Assembly: GCA_028293765.1 (NCBI GenBank)
Contig: JAQGOG010000156.1
Coordinates: forward strand, 1-46,929
DNA: 46,929 nt
From: Gammaproteobacteria bacterium
GTDB lineage: Bacteria; Pseudomonadota; Gammaproteobacteria; Steroidobacterales; Steroidobacteraceae
Reading direction: 5' to 3'
Both the position numbers and the translations under genes were made by a program. Of this stretch, positions 33,560 to 43,457 are shown one piece after another (the first letter of the stretch is position 1; each line of letters begins with the position of its first letter). Below the pieces are notes generated by a model that did not search any database, had not been told where the DNA came from, and saw only the letters and a program-made list of their open reading frames with translations.

Positions 33560-33687
33560 GCTCGACCTCCGGCTTTTGCCCGCGCCACTTTCCGACCTGA
33601 TGATGGTAAGTGAGGCGTGCCAGCTACAGCGGCTACTTCGCGACCACGGCATGCCCGCTGGCGACATGACAGGGGCGCGGGTGGCTC

Positions 33688-34674
33688 CTACGGGGGGGTG
33701 CTGGTGCCGGCCGCCGGCTTGCTGTGGCGAATCTGCCGCTCCGCGCTGGGCGGATAGCCGAACTGTGCGCGATAGCACCTCGAAAAATGCGGTGTCGACT
33801 GGAAGCCGCACGCGGTCGTGATGTCGATGATCGGCATCGAGGTCTGCAGCAGCAACTCGCGCGCGCGGCGCAGGCGCATCTGCAGATAGTACCGTTTCGG
33901 CACGCAGTTGAGATGGCGTTTGAAGAGCCGCTCGATCTGGCGCCGGGACAGCTCGGTAGCTGACGCTATCTCATCGAGCGGCATGGGCTGCTCGATGTTC
34001 TGTTCCATCAGCTGGGCGACGCGGATGAGGGTCTCATGGCTGACGCCGATCTGCGCGCGCAGCGGTATGTACTGGCGGTCGCGGTCGTTACGGACGCGAT
34101 CCACGATGAATTGCTCGGAAATGAGCTGTGAGACTCGCGCACCCGATTTCATCTTGATCAGATGCAACATCAGATCCAGGGGCGCCACCCCTCCGGAGCA
34201 GGTGAAGCGGTCGCGATCGATGGTGAAGAGCTGGTCGCTGAGCAGGATTCGCGGGAACTCCTCACGCAGCGCCGACAGATTCTCCCAGTGAATCGTCGCC
34301 CGATACTTGTCCAGCAGGCCCGCCTTGGCGAGCGCATAGCCGCCAGTACACAGCGCTCCCAAAGGAACGCGTCGCTCCGCGAGTCGGCGCAGGGCTGCGA
34401 GAATCCGCGGGGACACGCCAGCCTGCACATCCAGCCCGCCACACACGAAGAGGATATCGACCGGTCCCAACTTGTCGAGGGCAATCGTCGGCGCGAGCTG
34501 CAGGCCATTGCTCGCGGGCGTCGGCTCACCATCGGCACTCACGATCGACCAGTCGTACGCCGCGTCGCCAGCGACGAGATTCGCCATCCGCAGGGGCTCG
34601 ACAGCGCTCGACAGGGCGATCATCGAGTACCGCGGCAGGGTCAGGAACGCGAACTTGGCTTTAGGCCGCTCCAC
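33688..34674 (-). CDS. GbdR/GlxA-type AraC-family regulator
   Basis: A GTG start at 34674 gives 328 residues. The N-terminal DJ-1/PfpI-like domain reads FAFLTLPRYSMIALSSAVEPLRMAN, ILFVCGGLDVQ and GALCTGGYALAKAGLL. The C-terminal AraC HTH reads IASATELSRRQIERLFKRHLNCVPKRYYLQMRLRRARELL, followed by ITTACGFQSTPHFSRCYRAQFGYPPS. The domain order matches GbdR, the activator of betaine, dimethylglycine and sarcosine catabolic genes in Pseudomonas, and its relatives. Position inside the catabolic block makes this the likely activator of the neighbouring operons. The effector is probably betaine or dimethylglycine, by family analogy. Confidence 0.85.
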   Translation of the reverse strand: MERPKAKFAFLTLPRYSMIALSSAVEPLRMANLVAGDAAYDWSIVSADGEPTPASNGLQLAPTIALDKLGPVDILFVCGGLDVQAGVSPRILAALRRLAERRVPLGALCTGGYALAKAGLLDKYRATIHWENLSALREEFPRILLSDQLFTIDRDRFTCSGGVAPLDLMLHLIKMKSGARVSQLISEQFIVDRVRNDRDRQYIPLRAQIGVSHETLIRVAQLMEQNIEQPMPLDEIASATELSRRQIERLFKRHLNCVPKRYYLQMRLRRARELLLQTSMPIIDITTACGFQSTPHFSRCYRAQFGYPPSAERQIRHSKPAAGTSTPP

Positions 34675-34789
34675 CCGCCTGATATTACCGATTCTTGCCT
34701 GATTGCGACACCGGGCGGTGCGGCCGGTCATCTTCCGCGCAGTCCTGGGCAGGATTCGACAGGAGGCGGATATCAGCCGCCGCCGTTGA

Positions 34790-37252
34790 TCAGGAGCGTA
34801 GCTCCACATTGTCGGGGTCGTGGGGCGACTCCTGCACGACGGTCGCCCGCTTGCGCTCGCCCAGGATCTCGATCTCGAGCTCAGTCCCCACGGTGGCAAA
34901 ATCCGCCTGCGCATAGCCGATTGCGAGACTCTTGCGCAGGCAGTGTCCGTAGTACCCGGACGTCGCCCGTCCGATAATGCGGCCGTCGCGGTCGAAGAGG
35001 GGCTCGTTCCCCAGCGGATCGGCATCTGTGACCCCATGCACCTCGAGCGTCACGAAGCGGTTCGGTACGCCCGTCGCGAGCTGCTTCTCGAGTGCCTCCT
35101 TGCCGATGAAGGACCCTTTCTTCAGCCGCACGAAGCGGTCAAGGCCTGCCTCGAACGGCGTGTAGTCGGGTGTCATGTCGCTGCCCCACATCCGGTACGA
35201 TTTCTCGAGACGCAGCGATTCCATCGCGCGCATTCCCACCATGCCGATCCCGCAGTCCTGGCCGGCTTCGAACAGAGCGTCGAACAGGTGGTGGGCGTAC
35301 TCGATGGGGAAATGCAGCTCCCAGCCGAGCGCACCCACGAAGTTAACGCGCAGCGCGTGGACATCGACCGCGAGTCCCACTTCGATCGTCTGACCCGTAA
35401 GCCACGGAAACGCTTCGTTGTCGAGCGGCGCGTCGGTCAACCTGGCGAGAACTTCGCGCGACTTCGGCCCCGCGACGACGAAGCAACCGCGCGAAGTCGT
35501 GATGTTGCGCAGGCCGACCGAGTCGTCCTTCGGCAAAGAGGCCCGCAGATAATCGCCGTCGTAGCGCTCGGCAGCCCCGGCGCTGACGACGTAAAACCGC
35601 GCCTCGCCGATCTTGGTGATCGTGAACTCGGAACGTATGCCCCCGCGGCGTGTCAGCGCATGGCATAGCGCGATTCGACCGAGCCTGGTCGGAACCTTGT
35701 TCGCCACGAGTCCGTCGAGCCACGCTTCGGCGCCCGGACCGGTCACTTCGTGTTTGGTAAAGGGCGTGAGATCGATCACACCGACCCGCTCGCGCATGCG
35801 CCGGCACTCGTTGCCCACATGCTCGAAATAATTCGAGCGTCGAAAGCTCCACCGGTCCTTGCGCTCGACGCCGGGTGGCGCAAACCAGTTGGCGCGCTCC
35901 CAACCGTACCGTTGACCCCACACGGCGCCGAGCCGGTCGATCTTGTCGTAGACGGGGCTCGTCTTGGCGGGCCGTGCGTCGGGCCGTTCCTCGTCCGGAA
36001 AGTGGATGACGAAGACATTGCGGTAGGTTTCTTCGTTCTTTTTTACGACGTAGCGCTTGCTCGTGTAAGCGCCGAAACGCCGCGGGTCGACCGCAAGCAT
36101 GTCGATGCCCGGCTCGCCCTCAACGAGCCACTCCGCGAGTTGCCAGCCGGCACCCCCGGCGGCGGTGATCCCGAAGCTGTGTCCCTCGTTCAGCCAGACG
36201 TTGGGCACGTCCCACGCAGGCCCGATAAGGGGGCTGCCGTCCGGCGTATACGAGATCGGTCCGTTGACGATGTCCTTGATACCGCAATTCTCGAGCGACG
36301 GCACGCGGCGCATCGCAGCCTCGACGTGCGGCAGGAGGCGTTCGAGATCTCCGGGAAAGAGGCTTCTGCCGAACCAGTCAGGCACGCCGTCGGCGAAGCG
36401 GGCAGGCGCGCCTGTCTCGTAGGGACCCAGAATCCAGCCCATGCGCTCCTCTCGGAGGTAGTAGGACTTGTCGGATTCCCGCAGGACGGCGAGCTCACGT
36501 CCGCCGGCGTCCCGGTACGCCTTCAACTCCGGCGATTCGTCGTACACGATGTACTGATGCTCGACGGGAATGGCGGGTACATTCAGGCCGAGCAGACGGC
36601 CCGTCTGTCGGGCGTAGTTGCCTGTAGCGCAGACGATGTGCTCGGCGACGATGTCGCCTTGATTCGTGCGAACCCGCCATTCGCCGGATGGGGTCCGCTC
36701 GATCCCTGAGGCCTCGGTGTGCTCGTAAATTTCCGCGCCTGCGCTGCGGGCTCCCTTGCGCAGGGCCATCGTCAGGTCTGCCGGCGCAATGTGCCCGTCA
36801 TCCGGATGATAGAGGGCCCCAATAATACCGGGAGTTTCGCCGTCGCCTCCGAGCTCGAGCAGTGGCCATAGCGCCTTGACCTGCGCCGGGCCGATGACCT
36901 CAAATGGCACACCGATCGTGTTGGCCGTCCCGCAATACTTCTGGTACTCGTCCATGCGCTCCCTGCAGGTTGCCAGACGCAGGTTGCCCGTGACGTGAAA
37001 GCTCACGTCCTGGCCGGTTTCCTGCGGCAGGCGCTTGTACAGATCCACTGAATACTTGTGGAGCTGGCCAACCGTGTAGCTCATGTTGAAAAGCGGCAGC
37101 AGGCCCGCAGCATGCCAGGTGGAGCCTGCCGTAAGCTCGGCGCGCTCGATCAAGGCGACATCGGTCCAGCCCTTTTTTTTTGCCAGATGATAAAGCGTGC
37201 TGACCCCGACAACCCCACCGCCGATGACCAAGACCCGAACATGTGTCTTCAC
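34790..37252 (-). CDS. FAD-dependent dimethylglycine/sarcosine dehydrogenase-like protein (GcvT fusion)
   Basis: A GTG start at 37252 with GGAGAG upstream gives 820 residues. The N-terminal DAO-type FAD domain has VLVIGGGVVGVSTLYHLA, and the covalent-flavin candidate His47 lies in GSTWHAAGLL. A central part precedes C-terminal GcvT-type folate-binding domains (about residues 400-810). The architecture is that of dimethylglycine dehydrogenase and sarcosine dehydrogenase, which release formaldehyde that can be trapped on THF. Which of the two it prefers cannot be told. In this pathway the dimethylglycine step is the one otherwise missing, so DMGDH is favoured. Confidence 0.88.
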   Translation of the reverse strand: MKTHVRVLVIGGGVVGVSTLYHLAKKKGWTDVALIERAELTAGSTWHAAGLLPLFNMSYTVGQLHKYSVDLYKRLPQETGQDVSFHVTGNLRLATCRERMDEYQKYCGTANTIGVPFEVIGPAQVKALWPLLELGGDGETPGIIGALYHPDDGHIAPADLTMALRKGARSAGAEIYEHTEASGIERTPSGEWRVRTNQGDIVAEHIVCATGNYARQTGRLLGLNVPAIPVEHQYIVYDESPELKAYRDAGGRELAVLRESDKSYYLREERMGWILGPYETGAPARFADGVPDWFGRSLFPGDLERLLPHVEAAMRRVPSLENCGIKDIVNGPISYTPDGSPLIGPAWDVPNVWLNEGHSFGITAAGGAGWQLAEWLVEGEPGIDMLAVDPRRFGAYTSKRYVVKKNEETYRNVFVIHFPDEERPDARPAKTSPVYDKIDRLGAVWGQRYGWERANWFAPPGVERKDRWSFRRSNYFEHVGNECRRMRERVGVIDLTPFTKHEVTGPGAEAWLDGLVANKVPTRLGRIALCHALTRRGGIRSEFTITKIGEARFYVVSAGAAERYDGDYLRASLPKDDSVGLRNITTSRGCFVVAGPKSREVLARLTDAPLDNEAFPWLTGQTIEVGLAVDVHALRVNFVGALGWELHFPIEYAHHLFDALFEAGQDCGIGMVGMRAMESLRLEKSYRMWGSDMTPDYTPFEAGLDRFVRLKKGSFIGKEALEKQLATGVPNRFVTLEVHGVTDADPLGNEPLFDRDGRIIGRATSGYYGHCLRKSLAIGYAQADFATVGTELEIEILGERKRATVVQESPHDPDNVELRS

Positions 37253-37363
37253 GAGCTGCTCTCCAAGCGCTGACAGTGGCCTTCGCGCGATGTGATGTGC
37301 AGTGTAGGCTGCAGCCAGCGACGACTGCACTCCAATTGCGACGGCGCCTTGCCGAAATTCGCG

Positions 37364-37906
37364 TCAGAAAGCGACCTCGCGCGCAGCTTCGTCGAGAAAG
37401 CGCGAAACGTACGCCGCAAATGACCGCCATACCTCGATGTGGAATATGTCGTCCCCGGTGCGCCAAAGCACTATTTCGGCTTTGGCCAGTACGGTCCGCG
37501 TGCACATCCCGAAGGGGAATGCGGCGGGGTCGAGATCGAGCGGGCAGCCGGCGTTGAGGACAGCGGCCGCATGGGGGCCGCTGATCTCCAGGGCCGTCTG
37601 ACGGTGGCTGACATCGACAAGCGAGTGCGACAGGTCGCGTAACGCCGGTTCCAGCACTCCGGCGATCTCGAGGGCGTCAGGACCTAGCAGTAAATGTTCG
37701 TCGGGTCCGAGGCAGAGTGCGGCGCGATTAACGTTCACCCACGATCGGCAAACGGTCTGCGATATCGCCAGGCCGAGGGCATTACCGGCAGCCGCGATGA
37801 CCAGGGGGCCACCGCGAAGGATGTATCGCCCAATGGACGGCAGGGGACGCACCAACCCGCAGGCGGTAATTCGCGGGGGTTGCCTGGCAGCGGAAAGATC
37901 AGCCAT
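37364..37906 (-). CDS. soxG: Sarcosine oxidase gamma subunit SoxG
   Basis: The 180-residue protein has the SoxG layout: INRAAL-type core (VNVNRAALCLGPDEHLLLGP) and SLVDVSHRQTALEISGPHAAAVLNAGCPLDLDPAAFP. It is a small GcvT-like subunit of heterotetrameric sarcosine oxidase. The start overlaps the soxA stop by 8 bases. The gene order soxB-soxD-soxA-soxG on the minus strand is the standard order. Confidence 0.9.
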   Translation of the reverse strand: MADLSAARQPPRITACGLVRPLPSIGRYILRGGPLVIAAAGNALGLAISQTVCRSWVNVNRAALCLGPDEHLLLGPDALEIAGVLEPALRDLSHSLVDVSHRQTALEISGPHAAAVLNAGCPLDLDPAAFPFGMCTRTVLAKAEIVLWRTGDDIFHIEVWRSFAAYVSRFLDEAAREVAF

Positions 37907-40900
37907 TCAGGCGCGCTCCTTCCGAGTCGTAGAACACAGGCGACGTGACTTGCACAGGCACGTCGCCATTGGGCATCGGCACATACAATGTCGCACCCAT
38001 GCGTGCTCGTCCTCCCGCCACCAACGCGAGCGCAATGGATCGGCCCAGAACGGCGCTGTGATATGACGATGTAACGTGCCCTATGGGACGCGCGGGCGTC
38101 TGTTGGCCTCGTTCGCACATAATCTGCGCGCCTTCTTCCAGCACGACTTGCGGATCCAGCGTAAACAGTCCAACGAGTTGCTTGCGATCGGTGGCGGTCA
38201 TCGCCGGCCGCTGCAGCGAGCGCTTGCCCACGAAATCGGGCTTGCTCTTGCCAATGGCCCAACCGAGCCCGGCGTCGTCCGGTGTCACCGTGCCATCGGT
38301 CTCCTGCCCCACGATGATGTAGCCCTTTTCCGCGCGAAGTACGTGCATCGTTTCGGTGCCGTAAGGCGTGATGCCGTGCTGTTGCCCAGCTGCGTAGATC
38401 GCCTCCCATACGGCGAGTCCAAAGTCCGCCGGCACGTTCACTTCGAAGCCGAGCTCACCGGTGAAGCTCACCCGAAACAGCAGCATAGGTACACCGCAGA
38501 TGCGCCCGCGTGCGACGCTCATGTGAGGCATATCTTGCGCAGTGATGTCGACACCTTCGACCAGTCCTTCCAGAACCCGGCGTGCGTGCGGACCCTGGAC
38601 GGCGATCACCGCCCATTGCTCGGTTGTGGAGGTCAGCCAGACACTCAGGTCCGGCCATTCCGTCTGCACGAAGTCTTCCATCGACGCGAGAACACGCGCG
38701 GCGCCGCCGGTCGTCGTCGTCACATGGAAGCGATCTTCTGCCGTGCGCGCGACCACGCCATCGTCATAGATGAAACCGTCGTCGCGGAGGAGAACGCCGT
38801 AGCGGGAGCGGCCGACAGCAAGGCTCGTCCACCCGTTGACATACATCCGGTTCATGAATGTCACGGCATCTTTACCGACCACTTCGATCTTGCCGAGAGT
38901 CGACGCATCGAAGATCCCGCACCCGTTGCGAACCGCCAAACACTCACGCGCCACGGCCGCGTGCATATCTTCGCCCTCACGGGGGAAGTAGCGAGCGCGT
39001 TTCCAGAGGCTGACGTCCTCGAAAACAGCGCCGTTCCTCGCGGCCCAGTCATGTATCGGCGTCGTGCGCGTCGGATCGAAGAGATCGCCGCGGGCGAAGC
39101 CCGCGAAGCTGCCGAACGTAACTGGTGTGTAAGGCATCCGGAATGTGGTGAGGCCCACTTCGGGGATGGGCTTATCGATCTCGTGTGAGACGAACCCGAG
39201 GGCGTTGAGGTTGGACGTCTTGCCCTGGTCCGTCGCCATTCCCGTAGTCGTGTAGCGCTTGATGTGCTCGATCGACCGGAAACCTTCGCGTGCGGCCTGC
39301 GCGAGATCCCGGGTCGTGACATCATTTTGCCAATCGACGAAGGCCTTCGCCCCAACGGAGTGTCCGGGCTGCGGCAGAGCACCCGCATAGGCTCCGATTG
39401 CCGAATCGACTGCGGGTGCCGCGGGGCGGCGCGGCGTGTTGACGAACCCCGCGTCACCGGCCGCTGCCGACCCGGCGGTCGCCCCATCTTCCAACACCGC
39501 CGCCAGAGCGAAAGTACCGCGACACGCACCCGCCGAACGTACGCGCTCAGCGGGATCCGCAGGCACGAAGGATCGCACTTTGTCGTCCCACGTCAGCTTC
39601 CCGCGTGACTGCGAGAAGAGGTGCACGCTCGGCGTAAACCCGCCAGACATGAGCACGATGTCGCAGGGCATCGTTTGAACATCACCAACCACGTTGCCGT
39701 GATCATCGACGCGCGCGAGCCTTACGGAGTTTACGCGTAACCGACCGCTAGTTCCGATTACCGTAGTGCCCGTTTGCACGGCTAGACCCGCACGCCGCGC
39801 CGCCTCCCAAAGAGGCCCAGAGGCGTGGCCGCGCACATCCGCTATCGTGGCGATGAACACTCCGGCGTCGCGCAGATCCAGCGCCGCCCGATAGGCCTCG
39901 TCACACGCGGTGACGACTACTGCTCGAGAGCCGGGAATCACGCCATAGCGGTTCAGGAAAGTACGAACGGCGCCTGCCAGCATGATGCCCGGGCGGTCGT
40001 TGCCCGGAAACACCAGCGGCCGTTCGATCGCACCGGTAGCGAGCACGACTTCCTGTGCACGCACCTGCCATTGCCGCTCGCGAGGTGAGTCCGGGTGCGG
40101 CTCCGCGAGATGGTCCGTCAGTCGTTGATTGAGACCCACCAGGTTATGGGGGAAGTACCCAAACGCCGTGGTTCGGGGAAGCACCGTGACCCTCGGGTTG
40201 CGTGTCAGGACATCCACAGTCCGGGTGAGCCACGCAGAGGCTCGCTCATCCTCGATTTTCGGGGCTCGTTCGCCGTCGGGCTCTCCAAGCAGCGATCCGC
40301 CGAATTCCGATTGCTCATCGCAGACGATGACCCGTGCACCGCTCTCTGCTGCGGCTGACGCAGCGGCAAGGCCAGCGGGGCCGGCGCCGACCACCAGGAC
40401 GTCGCAGTGTATGAAGCGGTTCGAGTACCGGTCTGGGTCGGCCTGAGTCGGTGACTCCCCGAGACCCGCGGCTGCGCGGATACGAGGCTCGTAGATCGAT
40501 TTCCAGGCGCGGCGCGGCCACATGAACGTCTTGTAGTAGAAGCCGGCCGGTATGAACGGCGAGAGCAGATCGTTGACGGCACCCACATCGAACGAAAGAC
40601 TCGGCCACCGGTTCTGACTGTGCGCTTCGAGTCCGTCGTAGATCTCTACTTGAGTTGCTGGCAGATTGGGCGTGTACCGGGCCTCATCGCGGCGGACGGC
40701 AACCAGCGCATTGGGCTCCTCCGACCCTGCGGCGAGTATGCCGCGGGGACGGTGATACTTGAACGAGCGTCCGACGAGGTGTACTCCGTTTGCCAACAAC
40801 GCCGAGGCGAGCGTATCGCCCTGAAATCCCGTGAGCTCGCGTCCGTCAAACGTGAAGTGGACGGGGCGTGCTCTATCGATGCGGCCCCCGACGACTGATC

Positions 40901-40916
40901 GCAAACCGTCGTTCAC
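37899..40916 (-). CDS. soxA: Sarcosine oxidase alpha subunit SoxA
   Basis: The 1005-residue subunit has an N-terminal 2Fe-2S-like domain (HFTFDGRELTGFQGDTLASALLANGVHLVGRSFKYHRPRG-type pattern). A large NAD-binding region follows (DVLVVGAGPAGLAAASAAAESGARVIVCDEQ), and then a C-terminal GcvT-type folate-binding half (from about residue 620: YTPVTFGSFAG, RCECL-like segments). It is the standard length. GTG at 40916 overlaps the soxD stop (GTGA). The subunit binds NAD and channels the methyl unit of sarcosine to THF as 5,10-methylene-THF. Confidence 0.94.
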   Translation of the reverse strand: MNDGLRSVVGGRIDRARPVHFTFDGRELTGFQGDTLASALLANGVHLVGRSFKYHRPRGILAAGSEEPNALVAVRRDEARYTPNLPATQVEIYDGLEAHSQNRWPSLSFDVGAVNDLLSPFIPAGFYYKTFMWPRRAWKSIYEPRIRAAAGLGESPTQADPDRYSNRFIHCDVLVVGAGPAGLAAASAAAESGARVIVCDEQSEFGGSLLGEPDGERAPKIEDERASAWLTRTVDVLTRNPRVTVLPRTTAFGYFPHNLVGLNQRLTDHLAEPHPDSPRERQWQVRAQEVVLATGAIERPLVFPGNDRPGIMLAGAVRTFLNRYGVIPGSRAVVVTACDEAYRAALDLRDAGVFIATIADVRGHASGPLWEAARRAGLAVQTGTTVIGTSGRLRVNSVRLARVDDHGNVVGDVQTMPCDIVLMSGGFTPSVHLFSQSRGKLTWDDKVRSFVPADPAERVRSAGACRGTFALAAVLEDGATAGSAAAGDAGFVNTPRRPAAPAVDSAIGAYAGALPQPGHSVGAKAFVDWQNDVTTRDLAQAAREGFRSIEHIKRYTTTGMATDQGKTSNLNALGFVSHEIDKPIPEVGLTTFRMPYTPVTFGSFAGFARGDLFDPTRTTPIHDWAARNGAVFEDVSLWKRARYFPREGEDMHAAVARECLAVRNGCGIFDASTLGKIEVVGKDAVTFMNRMYVNGWTSLAVGRSRYGVLLRDDGFIYDDGVVARTAEDRFHVTTTTGGAARVLASMEDFVQTEWPDLSVWLTSTTEQWAVIAVQGPHARRVLEGLVEGVDITAQDMPHMSVARGRICGVPMLLFRVSFTGELGFEVNVPADFGLAVWEAIYAAGQQHGITPYGTETMHVLRAEKGYIIVGQETDGTVTPDDAGLGWAIGKSKPDFVGKRSLQRPAMTATDRKQLVGLFTLDPQVVLEEGAQIMCERGQQTPARPIGHVTSSYHSAVLGRSIALALVAGGRARMGATLYVPMPNGDVPVQVTSPVFYDSEGARLNG

Positions 40917-41212
40917 GGCCCCACCTTTGCGGTGTTCAGCGCCGCCGGCGGAGACTCACCCACCTTGTAAGTCGTGATGAAGTGATCCGTAGTGGTATCG
41001 CGCAGGGCGTTAAAAAATCGGCCGCATCCGTGCGTATGGCGCCACCGCTCGGCATGAACGCCCTTGATGTTGTCGCGTTGGTACAGGTAATCCGTCCATT
41101 CCTGCGCCGAAAAATCCGCGGGATTTTTCGGACGCGCGATATGTGCCTGGCCACCGTAAACGAACTCCAGCTCGGAGCGCTCGCCGCAGTAAGGGCATTC
41201 GATCAGCAGCAT
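40913..41212 (-). CDS. soxD: Sarcosine oxidase delta subunit SoxD
   Basis: The 99-residue subunit starts MLLIECPYCGERSELEF, with a zinc-type Cys pair (CPYC) and a later HTHGCGRFFNALRDT. This is typical of SoxD, a small Zn-binding subunit that helps hold the heterotetramer. It starts 9 bases after soxB and overlaps soxA by 4 bases. Confidence 0.93.
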   Translation of the reverse strand: MLLIECPYCGERSELEFVYGGQAHIARPKNPADFSAQEWTDYLYQRDNIKGVHAERWRHTHGCGRFFNALRDTTTDHFITTYKVGESPPAALNTAKVGP

Positions 41213-41221
41213 TGCGGTTCT

Positions 41222-42472
41222 TTAGTGCGCTACGGCGGCCGCGGCGGCTTCGTCGATGAGATGGCCATCGCGAAACCGTTCTATCGTGAATGGCGCGTTG
41301 ATCGGGTGCGGCTCGTCGCGGGCAATGGTGAAAGCAAACACGTGCGCCGAGCCCGGTGTGGCTTTGAACCCGCCCGTGCCCCACCCGCAGTTCACGTACA
41401 GGCCGGGGACCGGCGTCTTTGCAATGATGGGCGAGCGATCCGGTGTCACATCGACGATGCCGCCCCAGTTGCGCAGCATGCGCAGCCGGCGAAACATCGG
41501 AAAGAGCTCGCAGATCGCCTCCAATGCATGCCTGCTGATATGCAGTCCGCCGCGCTGCGTGTAGGAGGTGTAGGCGTCGGTGCCGGCGCCGATGACGAGC
41601 TCGCCCTTATCGGATTGACTGATGTAGGCATGGATGGTGTTCGACATGACCACGCACGGAAAGATGGGCTTGACGGGCTCGGAGACGAGCGCCTGCAGGG
41701 GATAGCTCTCCAGCGGCAGCTGGACTCCCGCCATCTTCATGACGACGCTGGTGTGGCCCGCCGCGGCGACCCCGACCTTCGGTGTGCGAATCAGACCCCG
41801 AGTCGTTTCTACGGCCTCCACCGCGCCATTCGAGCCGCGCTGGATTCCCGTTACTTCGCAATTCTCGATGATGTCGACGCCGAGTGCGTCCGCCGCGCGT
41901 GCATAACCCCAAGCCACTGCATCATGCCGTGCGGTACCTCCGCGCCTCTGCAGCGCCGCCCCAAGCACCGGATAGCGGATGTCGCCAATATTCAGCGGAG
42001 GACAGAAAGCCTTCGCTTCCGCCGGCGTCAGCCACTCGTTGTCGACCCCGCTCGCCCGGTTCGCATGCACGTGTCGCTTGAATACCTGCACGTCGTGAAC
42101 CGTATGCGCCAGCATCAGCACACCGCGCTGGGAGAACATCACGTTGTAGTTGAGGACCTGGGAAAGATCTTCCCACAGCTTCACGGCATGGTCGTAAAGC
42201 GCCGCGCTCTCGTCGAACAGGTAGTTCGAGCGGATGATGGTGGTGTTGCGGCCCGTGTTGCCGCCCCCAATCCAGCTTTTTTCCAGCACCGCGACGTTGG
42301 TGAGGCCGTGTTCCCTGGCGAGGTAGTACGCCGCGCCGAGTCCATGGCCGCCGCCACCGACGATGACGGCATCGTAGGCCGCCTTGGGCTGCGCCCGGCG
42401 CCACTGTTGCGTCCAGCCCCGCTGCCCGGACAGGCCTCGCCGTAGGAGTGACAGGCCGGAGAAGGGTTGCAT
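41222..42472 (-). CDS. soxB: Sarcosine oxidase beta subunit SoxB
   Basis: The 416-residue DAO-family flavoprotein has [24 protein letters not shown] for FAD and [18 protein letters not shown], where a His (residue 183) may be the covalent FMN ligand known in this family. The C-terminal half carries [20 protein letters not shown]. It oxidises sarcosine to glycine and hydrogen peroxide together with SoxA. It is the first gene of the soxBDAG operon. A 112-base gap separates it from the upstream ABC transporter. Confidence 0.94.
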   Translation of the reverse strand: MQPFSGLSLLRRGLSGQRGWTQQWRRAQPKAAYDAVIVGGGGHGLGAAYYLAREHGLTNVAVLEKSWIGGGNTGRNTTIIRSNYLFDESAALYDHAVKLWEDLSQVLNYNVMFSQRGVLMLAHTVHDVQVFKRHVHANRASGVDNEWLTPAEAKAFCPPLNIGDIRYPVLGAALQRRGGTARHDAVAWGYARAADALGVDIIENCEVTGIQRGSNGAVEAVETTRGLIRTPKVGVAAAGHTSVVMKMAGVQLPLESYPLQALVSEPVKPIFPCVVMSNTIHAYISQSDKGELVIGAGTDAYTSYTQRGGLHISRHALEAICELFPMFRRLRMLRNWGGIVDVTPDRSPIIAKTPVPGLYVNCGWGTGGFKATPGSAHVFAFTIARDEPHPINAPFTIERFRDGHLIDEAAAAAVAH

Positions 42473-42584
42473 CGCAATAGTCCTGGTCGGTTCGAGGCGG
42501 CAGCATCATGCCGGCAGGAGAGCAGGTCCGACGAGGACGCGCACGCCGACCGGCTTGAATGAACGCGACATTAGCAGAGCGGGA

Positions 42585-43457
42585 TCAGGCGCTCCCCTTC
42601 AGAACAGTGCGCGGATTGATGTGCCGCACGAATTCCGCGACGTAGTCGTTGGCGGGCCGATGGACGATGTCCTGCGCGGTGCCGCTCTGCACGATGCGGC
42701 CGCCCTCGAGGATCGAGATCCGATCGCCGAGCTTCAAGGCCTCATCGAGGTCGTGGCTCACGAACAGGATGGTTTTCTTGACGCGCTCCTGCAATGCCAG
42801 CAGCTCGTCCTGCAGCTTGCGGCGGATGAGCGGATCGAGCGCCGAGAAGGGCTCGTCCATCAGCAGGATGTCCGCATCCGTCGCGAACGCCCGTGCCAGG
42901 CCGACGCGCTGCTGCATGCCGCCCGAGAGCTCGCTGCAGTACCGGTCGCCCCACTGCGTGAGCCCGACGAGCTCGAGTTGCTCGTCGATGATGCGGCGAC
43001 GCTTGTCGGCGGGGTCGCCCCGCAACTCGAGACCGAAACCGACGTTATCTCTAACGGTCCTCCAGGGCAGCAGCCCGAACTGCTGAAACACCATCGCGAT
43101 GCGCAACCGGCGCACCCGGCGCAGGGTGGCCGCGTCGCATTTCGCTATGTCGACGACAGTCGGCCCGTCGCTTACCAGGACTTTGCCGCGCGTTACCGGC
43201 GCAATCCCATTCGCGGCCCGCAGGAGGGTGGATTTGCCCGAGCCGGACAACCCCATGAGGACCGAAATCTCACCGCGCTCCACCGTTAGACACGCATTCG
43301 CAACTCCGATGACGACGCCCGTCTTGGCGGAGATCTCGGTGCGCGTGCCGCCGGCATCCAAGGCGGCGAGCGCTTGTTGGATCGCGCCGTTCGGCCGGCG
43401 GCTGCCTTTGCCGCCGAAGAGGATATCGACCTCGCTGAATTGGAGAGCGGTGCTCAC
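42585..43457 (-). CDS. Betaine/choline ABC transporter ATPase (ProV/ChoV type, short)
   Basis: A GTG start at 43457, overlapping the permease stop (GTGA) with GGAGAG upstream, gives 290 residues. Walker A is GLSGSGKST, the signature LSGGMQQRV, Walker B DILLMDEP and the H-loop VSHDLDEAL. QQFGLLPWRTVRDNVGFGLELRG is typical of ProV-type ATPases. It lacks the C-terminal CBS domains of osmosensing ProV/OpuAA, which fits a catabolic uptake system rather than osmoprotection. Confidence 0.9.
   Translation of the reverse strand: MSTALQFSEVDILFGGKGSRRPNGAIQQALAALDAGGTRTEISAKTGVVIGVANACLTVERGEISVLMGLSGSGKSTLLRAANGIAPVTRGKVLVSDGPTVVDIAKCDAATLRRVRRLRIAMVFQQFGLLPWRTVRDNVGFGLELRGDPADKRRRIIDEQLELVGLTQWGDRYCSELSGGMQQRVGLARAFATDADILLMDEPFSALDPLIRRKLQDELLALQERVKKTILFVSHDLDEALKLGDRISILEGGRIVQSGTAQDIVHRPANDYVAEFVRHINPRTVLKGSA

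Noticed and set aside
33560..33687. Cobalamin riboswitch upstream of the corrinoid-protein gene
   Set aside because: The 128-base spacer is too short for a full element and no B12-box-like consensus was recognised.
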